From Lytechinus pictus (taxonomy: Eukaryota; Echinodermata; Echinoidea; Temnopleuroida; Toxopneustidae): a stretch of DNA of 64,000 bases. The notes under the pieces are model-generated. The model had not been told where the DNA came from. It saw only the letters and a list, made by a program, of their open reading frames with translations, and did no database searches. The position numbers and the translations under genes are program-made. Shown piece after piece: positions 36,636 through 49,900 of this stretch. Each line of letters opens with the position of its first letter. The first letter of the stretch is position 1. Where the stretch lies: positions 27,775,501 to 27,839,500 of the forward strand of contig NC_087257.1 in the NCBI RefSeq assembly GCF_037042905.1, in the 5' to 3' direction.

Positions 36636-36740
36636 AAGGACAAGTCCACTTCAGCCAAAGTTTGATCGAATAAAAATAAAAATATCACAGAAGTTCTCTA
36701 TTGCATCAAATCAACATTTTACTTGGGTGGACTTGACTTT
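36636..36740. mobile_element. Possible small MITE remnant
   Basis: AAGGACAAGTCCAC and GTGGACTTGA are inverted partners about 90 bp apart. Short and degraded. Confidence 0.3.
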
Positions 36741-37516
36741 GAAGTTTTTAGTTATTTTGTTTAAAAGTGATGTATATAAAAATGGCTGATTAATTGTTAT
36801 TTCACATAACTTGCGAATCATTGTAGGCTACATTCAGTTCGAAATATAAAGTCAGTATAACGTCTAATCATCTAATAAAATCGCCGAGAAACACTTGAGA
36901 TTTTGTTCAAAGTCTAAAAAGGCATTGGGATTTAACATGATGTGAGGAATACATGAATGACGCGGATCCTGTTATAAAGAATAATGTCCTTTTTGATCCT
37001 GAATATCGGGTGACAACCGGGAACTAATGGACAACCGTTTCCTTCAGCACAATAATCTTCAACAATTGCAGAACATCTCTAGCTACGTGACTTTGATGTG
37101 ACTGACTGACATTCCAGAAGCTGTCAATAACAAGAATTCCATATAAAGGGGGAAAAAAAGAGTAAAATTTGACGACAATGACTTCTATTTCAATATAAAT
37201 GAAAATTGACGCAGAATACGTGTTATTGGCAGGGCATCAAATTGGCATTAGCCATCAACAGCGCTCGCAATTGATTGCTGATTTCCGCCTGTCTTTCTCT
37301 AAACAGAGTTCACTTTGAAAGGACAGTCACTTTATGAAAGTCACTTGAGCACACTTTAACCCTTTCAATGCTATTATCTTTGTGTCCTCATTAATTCTTA
37401 GCTTCTCTTAACCCTTCTTGTGCCATTGTCATTATTGGCATGTATCGGTATAGCTAGACGTAGTATGGGTCAAAAGATGTAGAATAGACGAACTCGGCAG
37501 CGTATTGGGTAAATAT

Positions 37517-37553
37517 CCATGGAGATATCAACACAGTGTTGATATCTCCATGG
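37517..37553. repeat. Perfect hairpin, 18-bp arms with 1-nt centre
   Basis: CCATGGAGATATCAACAC, A, GTGTTGATATCTCCATGG. The arms are exactly complementary. May be a recent palindromic insertion or the core of a MITE. Confidence 0.85.
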
Positions 37554-39729
37554 TGATATCAAAGCGCTGGAAATGTGCAAAAGTTCTAAACAATTACACT
37601 AAATAGGTATTCATAGAATAGATACACCAACAATGTCCTGAATTAAGTTTTGCTTGAAAACTTTTAACAGCTCACACCATGGTAAGTGTTGCTCACAAGC
37701 GATCCTAGATCCACAACATGGGGAGCATTTCATTGTTGTCCATTATTTTTAAAGACGTTTAAAAATTGCAAGATTTTGTTTCTATTTTCTTATTTTCCTC
37801 CCTACATACCACTATACTTTGGATAGAGATGACCCTACATGGTTAAATATCTGGAATAGAACATTCCATTAAAAAAATTAATTGTCGTCTAAAGGGTAAC
37901 GTCCTCAAAGATACTCCACACACAGCGAAGGCTAATATGGTTGGTAAAATGTAATGGTGGTCATTTAGATCAATATCGAAAAATAGGAATACCTGAATCA
38001 TGCTGTTATTGGCTAACCCTATGGATTTGTTTCTTCGCTAACTATGTTGGTTTGGATATCGTAACTAATGGCAGCGAATCATTTATCGTTCTATCTAGCA
38101 TGCTGGCTGAATGCTTAAGTACACAGGAACAGAACCAGGGACCAATTTGAGTATGGAGATAGAAGTTCAGATCCCAATGATTTCAGAACTCTTTGGATCT
38201 TGGGGTGATCATGGATAAGTCCATGGGGTGATCACCCGGTGATGCACTGCTGATCAAAGGAGACATTTCACTAAAAGTATTTGTTTCGACTTCTTATTCA
38301 GCCGTAGCCTTTTTGTTTCCTGAGCTACATGGCAGTCGGTAAGTTAATCCATCTCATTCCTGATTCATTGACTTTGGCAATGTGAGCAAAGTGGGGTTGA
38401 TACAACGGAGAGCAATGACCCTAACTTCCAATGCGCTATCAGGGCAATTAATTACTATCACTGCTACTACCCCCGATGGGGAGGTTAAACAATGATGATT
38501 AATATCATTGCACTATTGTCTCCACTATACGTCACTGTGAACATTACTCAAAGTATATTCGTTGTATTTATGACGATGAGGCGACGCGTGTCCCCACCTG
38601 TTGCGTAAAAGTAATACTTTATCATTTACTTTCCATGTATGCCGACAGTTTCATTTTAAGTACATTTAAGTACATTTTGACTTAAGTAAATTTCCAAGTA
38701 AGTAAGTAAGTCATAATATTTATTCATCACTTCATTTCGGATTGTAGAAATTTTATTTTGATATCCGGGAGCTACATCTTTAGAACACGGGATTTGAAAT
38801 GCAAGATCAACAAAATTATTTCTTGTTAAATGCTACTATCCATGATAAAGGAAAAGGGGAAGCGTTACATTCAAACAATTATCAGGTTTTTTTTCAAATA
38901 CAAGAAATGTGTGTCTCAACGGAGGATCTAATTATCAGTCATAATGAGTGTCTGATGAAATTGTTAAATTTGAAGTATTTCAACAATATATTTTTTTTAA
39001 TTGAACTCCATCAAAGAGCAAGTATTAATAAATACAGAAAGTTCTTGGAACCGCTTACTGGAACGATGTGACTCAGTATCTTCATGTTCCTTTAATTTCT
39101 GGAAAACAGATTCCAGGAAAACATAACAATACAACAAAAATAATGTGAAGGAAGCAACTGCCCTACCACACACAGGTGATTCAGATTGAATATAATGAGA
39201 TCGGAGATGAGCCAGGCAAACATAATTTTCTTCTTTCTTTTTAATCGGTATTATTTTGTCTTTTGGAGAAAAACGAGCATTTGTAAAACATTTATTCATG
39301 CATTGTGTTTTATTTAGGTAATTTTCAAATGAAAATATATGAAATTAATAGGCTTTAATATAATTTCGCAGCTCACGACGAAGGTAAAGTAAATGGATAC
39401 TCGGTATTTATCATTATCAGAAATTGCTTTTATTATTTACAATGATCATTTTCTCATAATATAGTTAAATCCCAGCTCCGTCATTACCCGACATTGCACC
39501 AATCCCAACACACACACCACACACGTCCTAGAAAAATATAACTTATATAGGATTGTATGCACCTGTTGCTATCTACCTGAGGGTTGACACATCTTCACGT
39601 GTCCAGGATACACCATAGGACCTAAGGGATTACCCCATGATATTGAATTGCCTTCCCCCATCACTGATGACTTATTAGTCTCCTCTCAAGGCTCATTTGC
39701 GACAACCACAAAACTGTTTCAGATACTTT

Positions 39730-39744
39730 GGGGGGGGGGGGGGG
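39730..39744. repeat. G15 homopolymer tract
   Basis: Uninterrupted G run. Confidence 0.9.
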
Positions 39745-41021
39745 CAAATTAGTATAGATTCCTGTTGTTTAGCATCTTTGATACAATTGTCTGAATTTAT
39801 CTCAATTTTTCACTTATCAAGAAATCCATAATGCCTCGCCTTCGTAAACGTTCATAAATCAAGTTAATTATTTCGATTTGCACAAAAGCCAAATATATAT
39901 CTTTAATAGAGTGTGTCTTTCAGAAATCTACAAATACAATGTATATAGCACTAAATCATGCATCATTTGCGATAAATGTGTCTCAATAGCTACAAATAGG
40001 GTTTTGAAAATGTTTGAGTTTCTTCGCAACTCATGATTACAATCGGGTCATATCGGATCATATTTTCACGTTAATACCGAGTCATATCAGCCTCGGAGGA
40101 GACTAGCTATATAAACAAACCATATAGGAAATTATCCTAAACCTTGCAAAGACCGTTAGGGGTCCACAGGGACATACTTCTTTTTATACTTTCTCCATTT
40201 GACTCTTTCTAAGCGAGAGGATCTCGACGTCCTCTCTCAGTGGTTATCTTCCATCTAAATCACTCTCTGAAATTAATTTTCTTAATGAAAGACGTAAAAC
40301 CACAGCAGACGGGTCGCAAGAAGCAATTTGTCAGAAGTAATTTGCGAGCGTTCACCTGAGTATTAAAGCACCCTCAAGGCAACAGGTTTCAAACTAGAAT
40401 TTTTTATAGCTTGGTCATGCTACATATAAACCACAGAAACCATGTCTAAAACAATCTATTATCAATGTAATCTGCAATAAAGCAATAACTTTCATTGGTC
40501 AGAAGTTGGACGGTTCTTTTTAAATGAGATCCTACTTCTTTGTATATAATATCTTGAAAATGTAGGCCTGGATAAACCGACACTAACAAATGTGGTGTGC
40601 ATAATTCCTATGTAGTTGTGTAACCACTAAAGGGGAGTATAGTTGTCAGAGCGATGAAAAACAATTTAAGAGCTCCTGAAAATTCCAACTACCAGAAGTA
40701 AACCATGTTAACTGTAATATTCTTCGTAAACTTACAAACTGAAGCGAAATTGACCATGTACGATATCCAAATTATCCAACTATTGCCTTAAAATGACCCT
40801 AAACTTTCGAATAGTATATACCTTTCGATCCCAAGATATCCAGCTTCGGATATCCGTCTGGATATATTTGATTAATGGTATTCTTTTCACCTGCTTATGG
40901 TATACGGGTAAAACCAAATTGAGGTAACCTTTCAGAATGATCAGCCGACTCTCAGGTGATTGTCTGACTCTGGGGTGACTTTGACCTTTCAATTTTTTTT
41001 TCTTCAATGTCATCTCCGTTT

Positions 41022-41165
41022 CTGTCTTTCTTTCTTTCTTCCTTCCTTCCATCCTTTCTTTCTTTCTTTTCTTCTTTCTTTCTTTCTGACTTTTATTCTT
41101 CCTTTCTTTCGATCTCACTTTTCTCTGTCTTTCGTTCTTTCATTTCTCTCTTTCTTCTTGTCCTT
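41022..41165. repeat. CTTT/CTTC microsatellite
   Basis: Imperfect TTTC and TTCC units over about 145 bp. They yield the Phe/Ser-rich plus frames and the Lys/Glu-rich minus frame. Confidence 0.92.
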
Positions 41166-41782
41166 TATATTCATTATTTTGCCTCACAAGGTCTACTGCC
41201 TTATACAATATTAACTTTTGTTAAGTAAACATGATTACATTTAGATAAGATTAATAGGAACTTCGAATTCTTCACTGACAGCGACGAATGTCAATGAAAG
41301 CTTTTCAACATGTGTTCAAGGGACGTAGATCTTGATTTAAATGTCAAATCATTAGCGGCCTAAAGGCTTTCTTTTTGTTCCTTTTCCCTAAAGAATTAGG
41401 TGTAAATGAATCACGCGGAAGAGATTTAATGCGTGTACAAGTCAAAAAGCTTGTCGGAACTCCGGCCCAAATTCAGAAGATTTTCAGGTGAAAGCTTCAG
41501 ACACGCAAAACTGTGCCTGGGGTTACGGGGATACGCCTGAAGTAAGCCGACATTATTTGATTCCGATCAGCCAGACGTGGCCTGGTTTTTTAGTGGCTTA
41601 TGAAATCAAAGACAAGATAGTTTTAGATCAATATTGTCTCAATCAGCACTTGTTCAGGCTGAGAGGTTTATTTAGAAATCCAATCACCAGATTTATACTT
41701 GCTATTAAAAACTGCATACAATTAGTTCCATGAAATCCGAACTCCTTAGTCAAACTTCACGATCTTCTTTAATATTCTATTC

Positions 41783-42360
41783 TTAAAGGAGAATGAAACC
41801 CTTGAAACCAGCTGAATCCATATCAAAGAGAAAAATCAAAGAAACATATTGTTGAAAGTTTTAGAAAGATTGAATGAATAATAAGAAAGTTATGAGCATT
41901 TGAATATTGAGATCACTAATGCCATGTAGATCATCCCATTGGCAATGCGACCAAGATCTGTGATGTCACACACGTACAACTCCCTCATTACTTTAGTACA
42001 TATTTCACTTATATTCTCACTTTTATAGAGTCTATCACAAGGTGAGGTGTTCTCTTTATGAGAGGACAAGTACAGAGGTTTCACAACATTATATCATTGA
42101 TGAATAATTTGTCATATGATTAGATTGAGCAAAAAGAGATGTTTTGGGGTATATTTTCAGCGTCCAAAAGGGGAGGCTTGTTGACATCATAGATCTTGGT
42201 CGCATTGCCAATGGGAGGATCTCCATAGCATTAGTGATCTCGACATCCAAATGCTCATAACTCTTCTATTGCTAGTCCTATTTTACTCAAACTTTTGTTG
42301 ATCTTATTCTTTGATTTTTCTGCTTTCACAAAAGCTAACTTGCTCCAAGAGTTTCTTCCC
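41783..42360. mobile_element. About 578-bp foldback MITE, TTAAAGGAGAA terminus
   Basis: Starts TTAAAGGAGAATGAAACCC. Mirror blocks include GAGATCACTAATGCCATG against CATAGCATTAGTGATCTC, and CCCATTGGCAATGCGACCAA against its inverted copy near 42200. The right end near TTTCTTCCC is less exact. Non-coding. Confidence 0.75.
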
Positions 42361-43009
42361 ACACTGTCCCCATCCATATCCTATCTTCGTAACTTTAAGA
42401 AACAAAAGTGGAAATACTAAGATATATATTTCTTTGTTATGAAAAGAGGGGGAGGGGTTGAAGATTCGACTGAAAATGGTTAAATGCGCATGTATCCAAA
42501 TTCAGCCTGCATAATGATAATGTTGTAAGATGGGTAAAAAAAGTCGGGACCCGTCCTGGTGCTGTCTCTCAATGTATGTCGTTTGCCGCATTTGCCTCCG
42601 CCACAAAGGAAGATTGAATAAATGTAGGCATTCAAACTAGTGCTGCACTAAAAATAGTATATGCACATTACTGAATGCACCTTATAAAAGGCAGGGTCGT
42701 CGATATTTGTTACGGGTTGAATGAAAATAAATGTAACAAAAAGTATTCTTATTAATACTCAATCTTCAGATGAATTCTGTATCAAGAAATTCCATAAAGA
42801 TCTGATATTGATTTAAGACTGTGTATGGGCAACGGACTGGTAGCTCAAACACACAGAATATGTAGAATGATTTCCATGAGGACACTGCATCGTGTTTTGA
42901 CCCTTTGAAACAGGGCCCCAATGCAACCTTTAACAAGGAAAGCTGAAACAACATTCCAATAGATTCACTATGAAGATGCACTTTACCAAAACAGAATCTT
43001 CATATCTCG

Positions 43010-43290
43010 GCAGTTTTCACTCTCCCGCAAAATGCACTTTTGGAGGATTTTACTGCTTCAACAACACCATCAACTGTCAAGGAAGAGCGGCACGGTGACC
43101 CAAATTGATGACGGCGGTCGATTTCGATCATCCTCCCACTCGCTTCTCTGCATAGCGACATCGATACGGGCTTTGACGCGGAACGACGAAAACATGACCC
43201 GGACAACGACGCCGCCGCAAGGCAGGTAAAACAGTAGAAGGTGAAACCACCGAAGATACACTCTGCGATGACGTCTGCTATCGTCAAGGC
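43010..43290. other. GC/CpG-rich block, possible exon or promoter
   Basis: About 280 bp with many CG dinucleotides in AT-rich surroundings. Frames are open on both strands. On plus, an ATG at 43032 leads to a possible donor (GGCAG then GTAAAA) near 43226; on minus, a 95-codon frame covers the block. No motif decides strand or function. Confidence 0.25.
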
Positions 43291-43604
43291 GTGTGAGCCG
43301 AGACTGTTATTTGTTTAATATAATTTGATGAAAATGGTATGATATTTTATGTAACTAACCATCTCGAAGCATCTAAATGTCATAATTACTACCATTGCTG
43401 GTCTGCTTTAAATTACTCTCACTTTTAAACTAGAAAATAATATTGTTTAAAACCAAATCAAAACTATAGAAGGAGCGACACCACCAGTAACACCATCACG
43501 GACAAGGATGTCGTCGATGTCACTACGTTTGCCACCATTGTTTACAATCATTAATCAGTCAACATCATCACCATACATACTCCACTGTCGTAAATGGGCA
43601 TCAA

Positions 43605-43755
43605 CATCAATGATCAAGCATGATGGTCAACATGATAATCAACATCATCGTCGTCATTATCATCATCACAGCCACCACCACCAGCATCATTACTATTATC
43701 ACCATCGTCATTATCATTATATCATCATTACTATCATCAACATTGTCACCATTAT
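43605..43755. repeat. ATC/CAT microsatellite
   Basis: Imperfect ATC units for about 150 bp. They account for the His-rich and Ile-rich frames. Confidence 0.92.
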
Positions 43756-44268
43756 CCTGTCAAGATTCAGTAGGCTCGAACAGCCAGTTACAAAGGCACC
43801 TTGTGAACGGGAGTAAATACTAGTAGTGAAAGTGTATTGACAGAATATAAAGCATGCAGGCGATCACACCAAGCATTTTTTTCACTAGACTACTATCGAT
43901 TTTATAGCTTAAACCTGTCAGTTCTCTGGGGCGATAGACGGACATGAAAGGGGAAAGTTCGATAGGCAAGGAGTAAATGAGATGGATGCCATGTTTGATT
44001 AGCTTGGTGAGGCCTGCCAATGATAACAAGACATCTACACCAATCGCGATAGCATCAATTGACTATTGTTTCAAATAACCAAAATTTGTCATGTGAACAA
44101 GAATATTTAGATGTAGGTGTGCAAAGGAGGATATTCGGAATATTGGCATCATAAATGAGAGGACATTGAACCTTTGTTAAGTTTCAGAAAATTAGTTCTC
44201 TTAACTTGTGTAACACATACGAATGGAATAATGTTCCATCTGTCTTCTTCACTTTTGAATTGACTTAC

Positions 44269-44336
44269 CTCTCAACTTGCAGCCTGGAAGCAGTAAATAA
44301 GGGACAGAGCTTGCGATATCTCTTGACAGCAAGAAC
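44269..44336 (-). CDS. Candidate internal coding exon, 68 bp, unrecognised
   Basis: Strong splice signals on the minus strand: a pyrimidine tract ending ttccaccgaacag at the acceptor, and GAGAG then gtaagtca at the donor. One open frame gives VLAVKRYRKLCPLFTASRLQ VE, whose basic KRYRK resembles a juxtamembrane stop-transfer segment; a second frame is also open. It ends with two spare bases, which fit the one base that opens the 29654-29834 candidate. A non-coding 5' exon of some transcript is also possible. Confidence 0.35.
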
Positions 44337-46000
44337 CTGTTCGGTGGAACAATGAAGAAAAGATAAAACATTGTTAGCAAAACTACCCGAAAGTGAAATA
44401 AATTTCAATGAATTATATAGGCACTAAAATAGTAGGCCTATATAGACATGATAGACATGTTAGATATGTTTCTTGCTCTCACAGTCACACCATCTTGAAG
44501 TCAGGGAGAATAGTGGACAGTTCCTTCATGTTCTTACTGAGGGGCTAAATAATGAGAATGAATTCCTCCCATAAGGGCAACGAAATCACTTATTTTCCAA
44601 CTGAATGCTCGTGCCTGTAATCAGATAGAGGCTCTGTTCGCGCAAGTTCACTTTTAGTGTTCAACAAATACAAATCTGAATTGCAGACGATGGGAACTCA
44701 CGGACGGCACACTCTACAACGCCCTCTGGGTCTGCCTAACGACAGGCTAGGGGACATTACCCTATGATTGACGTCTTCAAGTGCATCTGAACATGCTGAA
44801 GAATGTTTGCCAATTGTCGCCTCTTGTACTCCTTAACCGAGAGTACCCTTGTGGGGGAATATCAAGAGGCATTTATATTATGTACAAGAAATTATTAATA
44901 ATATGATTATCTAGTCGATTTACATGACTGCCTGGCAAAGGGAAAAACAAACACGGTCTTAGATGCCTCTGTGAACAGGCAGCAAGCTGAAGTGGAAATG
45001 ACTGAAAGCAATATAACAGCAATATACGGAGATGCTGATTTTTAGAACCTATATAACGAGTATCGATTGCACGTTTCGGAATGATAGTTTAAAAGATGTG
45101 GAAATCGGTCTTATTTATTGGAGCCCCCTCCCGTTTCCAAAGAAATGGTGTCGACCGAAAATAGTAATTAAAAAAAATCGACTGGTATGTCCAAACATCT
45201 AACGATTGGTTTCAAACAGTGGAACCTTCCTGTACTCCTACTTTATTCAGGTAGGCCTATAGAAGCTGCCTTAACTTTTAAAATCGATAATGCTGTCGTC
45301 CTGACTGCAAATGAAGTACATGAGTCAATTATTTGAAGAAGAAGAGTCAATATGTTACTCAACAAAGAGGTGAATGACTTCAGATTGAAAGTCAACGACT
45401 CACTCTGACTTACTGTTTGGCTTCAGGGAACAACCGAATAGTAACTAGAATGAACATCATGAAGTTGTCAGAGGTTGATGTTGATCTATCAATTTTATTT
45501 TCTGAAAAATGTAAGGACTCCACATCCCAAGATCTCATGAGTCTATGACATTAATATTTCAATCTACACACGATGGTAGATCAGTATTTTACTATTACCT
45601 TTATAAACATTTCTGAGAATTTATTTATATTATTTAGTTCAAGCACCTGAAACGCCACCCTTGACATCTCTCTCCCTCTCTCTCCCTCAATGTTTCTTCT
45701 GTCCTCTGTATATTTCACCAACCCCCTCTCTTGTCTGAACTATGTATGCCCCTACTTTCTCTCTCATAAGTATTAAAAACGCGTACACAAACAAAGACAC
45801 ACTCACAAACAAACCTGTTTAAAATTCAAATCACACAACTGAAGTTAGCTGCGTTAAATTGTTCACAGTCACGTCCTACGGTGTCCCTCAAAGCACGGAC
45901 GCATGAAAACAAAAGTAATTTATCCGGCCACAGAAAGCAAGTCTCAATTCTTGCTATAGAAGCAGGAGAACAGATCATGGGGAAAACGGCGAAATTGTAA

Positions 46001-46042
46001 CCCCCCCCCCCCCAAAAAAAAAAAAAAAAAAAAAAAAAAAAA
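46001..46042. repeat. C13 then A29 homopolymer junction
   Basis: Thirteen C followed directly by about 29 A. Confidence 0.92.
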
Positions 46043-46448
46043 CGAACAAAGCTTCTTTATTTATTTTGAAGGTTAATAATATAGCACTTTCGTTCGGCGA
46101 AATTATTCAACCATGTATCATGCAGTCCGACAAAATTTGGTTTTCGCTGGCATTCTTTCAAATTTGCGAATCTAGATTGTTCAAGGTTTCTTCCCTCTTC
46201 TCTCATCGCGCACTGATATTTTTTTTTCTTTTTTGCATAATTTGATTAGAAACGTGGCAAAAATTACCGCAATTACATACCGTAGTAAATTAAATATTGA
46301 CAACAACCAATTAAGTATGGGGCGTGTCTATTTTTATTTCCTCTTATAAATCTGGCCCAATTGCGATCCACCATAATCAAATTTAGAACAAAATTGACAA
46401 GCACGACATTTCTCGCCTACAAGCCAAGGGATTCAGTTTCATACATCC

Positions 46449-46481
46449 ACCCCTCCCCATTCTCTCCCCCTCTCTCTCACA

Positions 46482-46521
<40 letters not shown>

Positions 46522-46550
46522 CTCTCTATCTCTCAATCTCTCTCTTCAAT
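46449..46550. repeat. CT/CA microsatellite
   Basis: About 20 CA units (46478-46518) flanked by CT-rich DNA. Confidence 0.95.
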
Positions 46551-46918
46551 TTAATATAAAGATGGTAGGAAGGCAAATGGGAAATAAGCTTCTTTCTGCA
46601 ACTGCGACTTGTCAACATTGTCTTTTCTCCTACTAACCAATCACCCCTCTCTCTCTCCACCTCCCCTCCAGATGCCCCGTGCGTTCACGCCTACGTCATA
46701 CATTTAAAAAAGGAGTACCATTCTACCGTATAGTCTTCATTTATTTATGAAACCAGTGTGAATCACACCTGAACGCATCAATATTTCCACTAGTTCGTCA
46801 TCTACCTTAGATCAGTTAATGGATCTATGTGGTCAGGTGTACATTGGTGCTCAAATGGCCAACGTAAATTAGAGAAAATACTCTTTGTATGGGGGCTACT
46901 GGAAAAAAATATGGTTTT

Positions 46919-47104
46919 CACTCCAACTGGCAGGGATTTGAAATAAATCTGGATTTAGTTTCAATCTTAAAAACTAATTAAAAATCTCGAGGGATTCGCA
47001 TTTAAATACTTTGAGATTTGAACATGAACTTTCAGGATTCAAACTAACTCCAGAATTCGATTAGGGTTTATTTTAAATCCCTGCAATTTAGACATGTTAG
47101 AGTG
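46919..47104. mobile_element. 186-bp MITE with CACTC terminus and GCAGGGATTT arms
   Basis: The left side reads CACTCCAACTGGCAGGGATT; the right side reversed reads CACTCTAACATG and then TTGCAGGGATTTAAAATAAA. The interior is built of AT-rich inverted blocks. Non-coding. Confidence 0.7.
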
Positions 47105-49670
47105 TTTATCTTTATGCATTTTCTTCCAAACGTACATAGAATCTTCAAGAATGCAATGAATTATTGAATTTAGTTGCATACCAGGGTGTAAAGCTCAATG
47201 TATCATTACTTATCAACATACATACCATGCCTATCCCACCTTTCTTTCTTACGAAAGGTCCCTTTATCTATCTTCTCGTCTCTCTATCATACATTTGACA
47301 CGTAGAACTGGTGCTACATACCTCCTTCTGTAATGTGAATTAGATGAACTAAATTGTTATTATATACTAAGCATATACTAATTTTTGTCTATACATTATT
47401 ATTACCGTGGAAGGAACTGCATACAATGATTTCCCATTGTTGGAAGATGAATTTCAAATTTCAAATTGTTGTATTTCATAAGATGAATATAGGCATTCAA
47501 GAAATGGGGTTTATAGACAAATTTCGGTTGAATGGGTTTATATCTATTCCAATAGATTTATTCCTAGTTTACCCCATAACCTTTCTCCTCTTCCTGTTCT
47601 CGGGTCAGGGAAAGAAATGCGGCATACAATATGCGCAGGTGTAAAAAAAGGGGATACAATAGAAAAGATGGCAAACTTGACTACGCATTCATGTCGAGTG
47701 TTCAATCTCTTAGGTACGATCGAGGACCATCTTGAATACGTCTCAAGGGTAAAGGTATGTCCCCCTCCGAGTCACAGGTGTGTTACTTGCTTTAATACCC
47801 CAGTCTCCCTGATTCCTCCCTGATATCAACGTGGGGACACTTGACCTAGAAACCAATTAAGCCGGTTCTTCCACCCTATCAGTTCTGTATCCCCAGCTGA
47901 AGTGCCCATAAATTAAAAGAGCACACGTGAAAATAAAGACTCTTATCTAAATCCACTTTGCTACATCATGGCAGAAAAAGCCAGAGGCAATGTTATAAAT
48001 ATTTAACAGTCGATCTGATAAAGAACAAGCTTGAAAATTGTTAACATAGCAAGGAAAAAATAAGAAGAAAAAATAAATGGGGTTCGTAGGGTAACCACCA
48101 CAGACCAACAATACCCCAAAAAATATTGAATTGAATTATAATTTAATTTCATTAATACTTCATAATATGCAAAGCAGAATATACAATAAACTATGATGGA
48201 TGGGAATCACAATAAAAGCCTATAGCTTGGAAAAACAGTGATCCCCTTTAAAAAATACATGTATACAAAATGGTAAATTAAGAAGTTTCGTCTCCCGTAT
48301 ACTGGTATATACGATACACATGGAAACAGAGAAAACATTAGGTTTCGCCCAAGTTTATGTAACACCTTGAAATCACCCGTTAGAATGCATTGCGAAAGAT
48401 AACAGAGGCGCCAAATAAATGCACGGCACGTACCTTTAGGCTCACCGGAAAAGGCTATGACCCATTTCACAGGAACCATTACAACAAGCAAACGATTCAT
48501 ACTGAACGAGGTCAAAGAATAAATTGCAAAGCTCTTCACGGGGGCAGTGCGTATATATGTAAGGCAGTAAGTTAGGGGAGAGTAAAAACTGAAAATAAGC
48601 GTGTTCTATACTTTCGTTATAGTGCTGAGGTCATGGAGGTGGTTTATTTTAATTACGTAGGTCAATAATGAAAAAATGATATTGGATTTTATCTTATCAC
48701 ACTAAGAACGGCTATATGAGTAACAATGTAAGCATGCCATCCTGATAATTCAGCCGTGACAACTGCACTATCTAGTACAATCATTTTAAGACGTCATCAA
48801 AACTTGTACGAATTCACTAATAACAGCACCGGCCATTGGCACATTAAAAAGAGTAAGAAACAGTGATATAATGACATATTACAATTATGCAATGTCTTAT
48901 TGGCAATGTCATAATATTTTTAATGAGGTAATTGAATGAGTGTCTCTGTAACATGTACATAGAATAGATGAACAGTAAGAAGCTATACATCTGGGGTAAT
49001 AATATCCAAGTCCTTTGGAAGCGCATAGAGACATTATTCATAATTGTGATATGCGCTATAATAACTTTGTATTATTATCATTATTATTATCAAGAAGATG
49101 AAGATGCCTCGATGCTGTTATTATGCATGAAACTATGGATAAATCAAATTTGGTTACGACTTCAGTTGCTTCCTTTTGAAACAACGTAAAACCGGACGTT
49201 GGGAGCAAGATAATTCGCCATTATTTAGAATGTAACATCGGCCCTCTTGCTTGGGAGAGAGCGCGCGTCGAAGGTGGAGAGAGCCAGATGGGATTCGCTA
49301 TTTCTCTATCTGTGACGTCACGTATTGAATGTATATTCTACGATCTATGGTCATCAGTCTAAATTAGATGGGGAATTTATTAGCCTATGATTTTTCTTCT
49401 TCTCCGTGATTAAGAACAAAAATATTTAACAAAGTGTAGGTAGCATCCGAGTGTATCCACCATGATTTAATATGTTATCACATTTCTTTGCCATGTCAAT
49501 TCATTTAGCTGTTAAGTTCTTTTCGTATAACCTCCTCCCCACAAACACACACACACACACCATACACTAAATTTCGTAAACACCATAGAAGGCTATGAGT
49601 GGTGTGCAATTGGCACAAGTCACCTATCTACATCTGATGTTAACACATTAAGAAAAGACAACCACCCCCC

Positions 49671-49900
49671 TCTGTCTGTCTTTCTCTCTCTCTTTCTCTC
49701 TCTGCACACACACACATACACACACCCTCACCCCCATACACACACTCCCCCTCTTTCCGATCACAGCCTTGCTTCCCCTTTCGTCTATCCCTCCCATTTC
49801 CCATACCCCGTCTTCCTCCCCCAAGTTCTATCTCCCCTTCCCTCATCCTCTCTCCCCTCCCTCCCTTTCTACCTCTCTCCCTTTCTTTCTCTGTCTCGAG
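49671..49900. repeat. CT/CA/CCCT-rich low-complexity DNA
   Basis: Pyrimidine-rich with CACACA islands. It produces the Arg/Glu/Gly-rich C-terminal half of the minus-strand frame at 49640-50128. Confidence 0.85.

Larger units (their letters stand above)
29835..44268. other. Long non-genic stretch
   Basis: No gene recognised. Contains G tracts at 30431-30450, 31325-31340 and 39730-39744, a palindromic MITE at 34436, a LINE-like tail at 35500, a hairpin at 37517, a CTTT microsatellite, a TTAA element at 41783, a GC-rich block at 43010-43290 and an ATC microsatellite at 43.6 kb. Confidence 0.6.

Noticed and set aside
40780..41118. Lys/Glu-rich minus frame of 112 codons
   Set aside because: Largely the complement of the CTTT microsatellite; the remaining 50 codons have no recognisable motif.
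48207..48539. Minus frame with a signal-peptide-like MNRLLVVMVPVKWVIAF
   Set aside because: Donor choices are ambiguous, the phase does not fit the 44269-44336 candidate, and no downstream domain was found.
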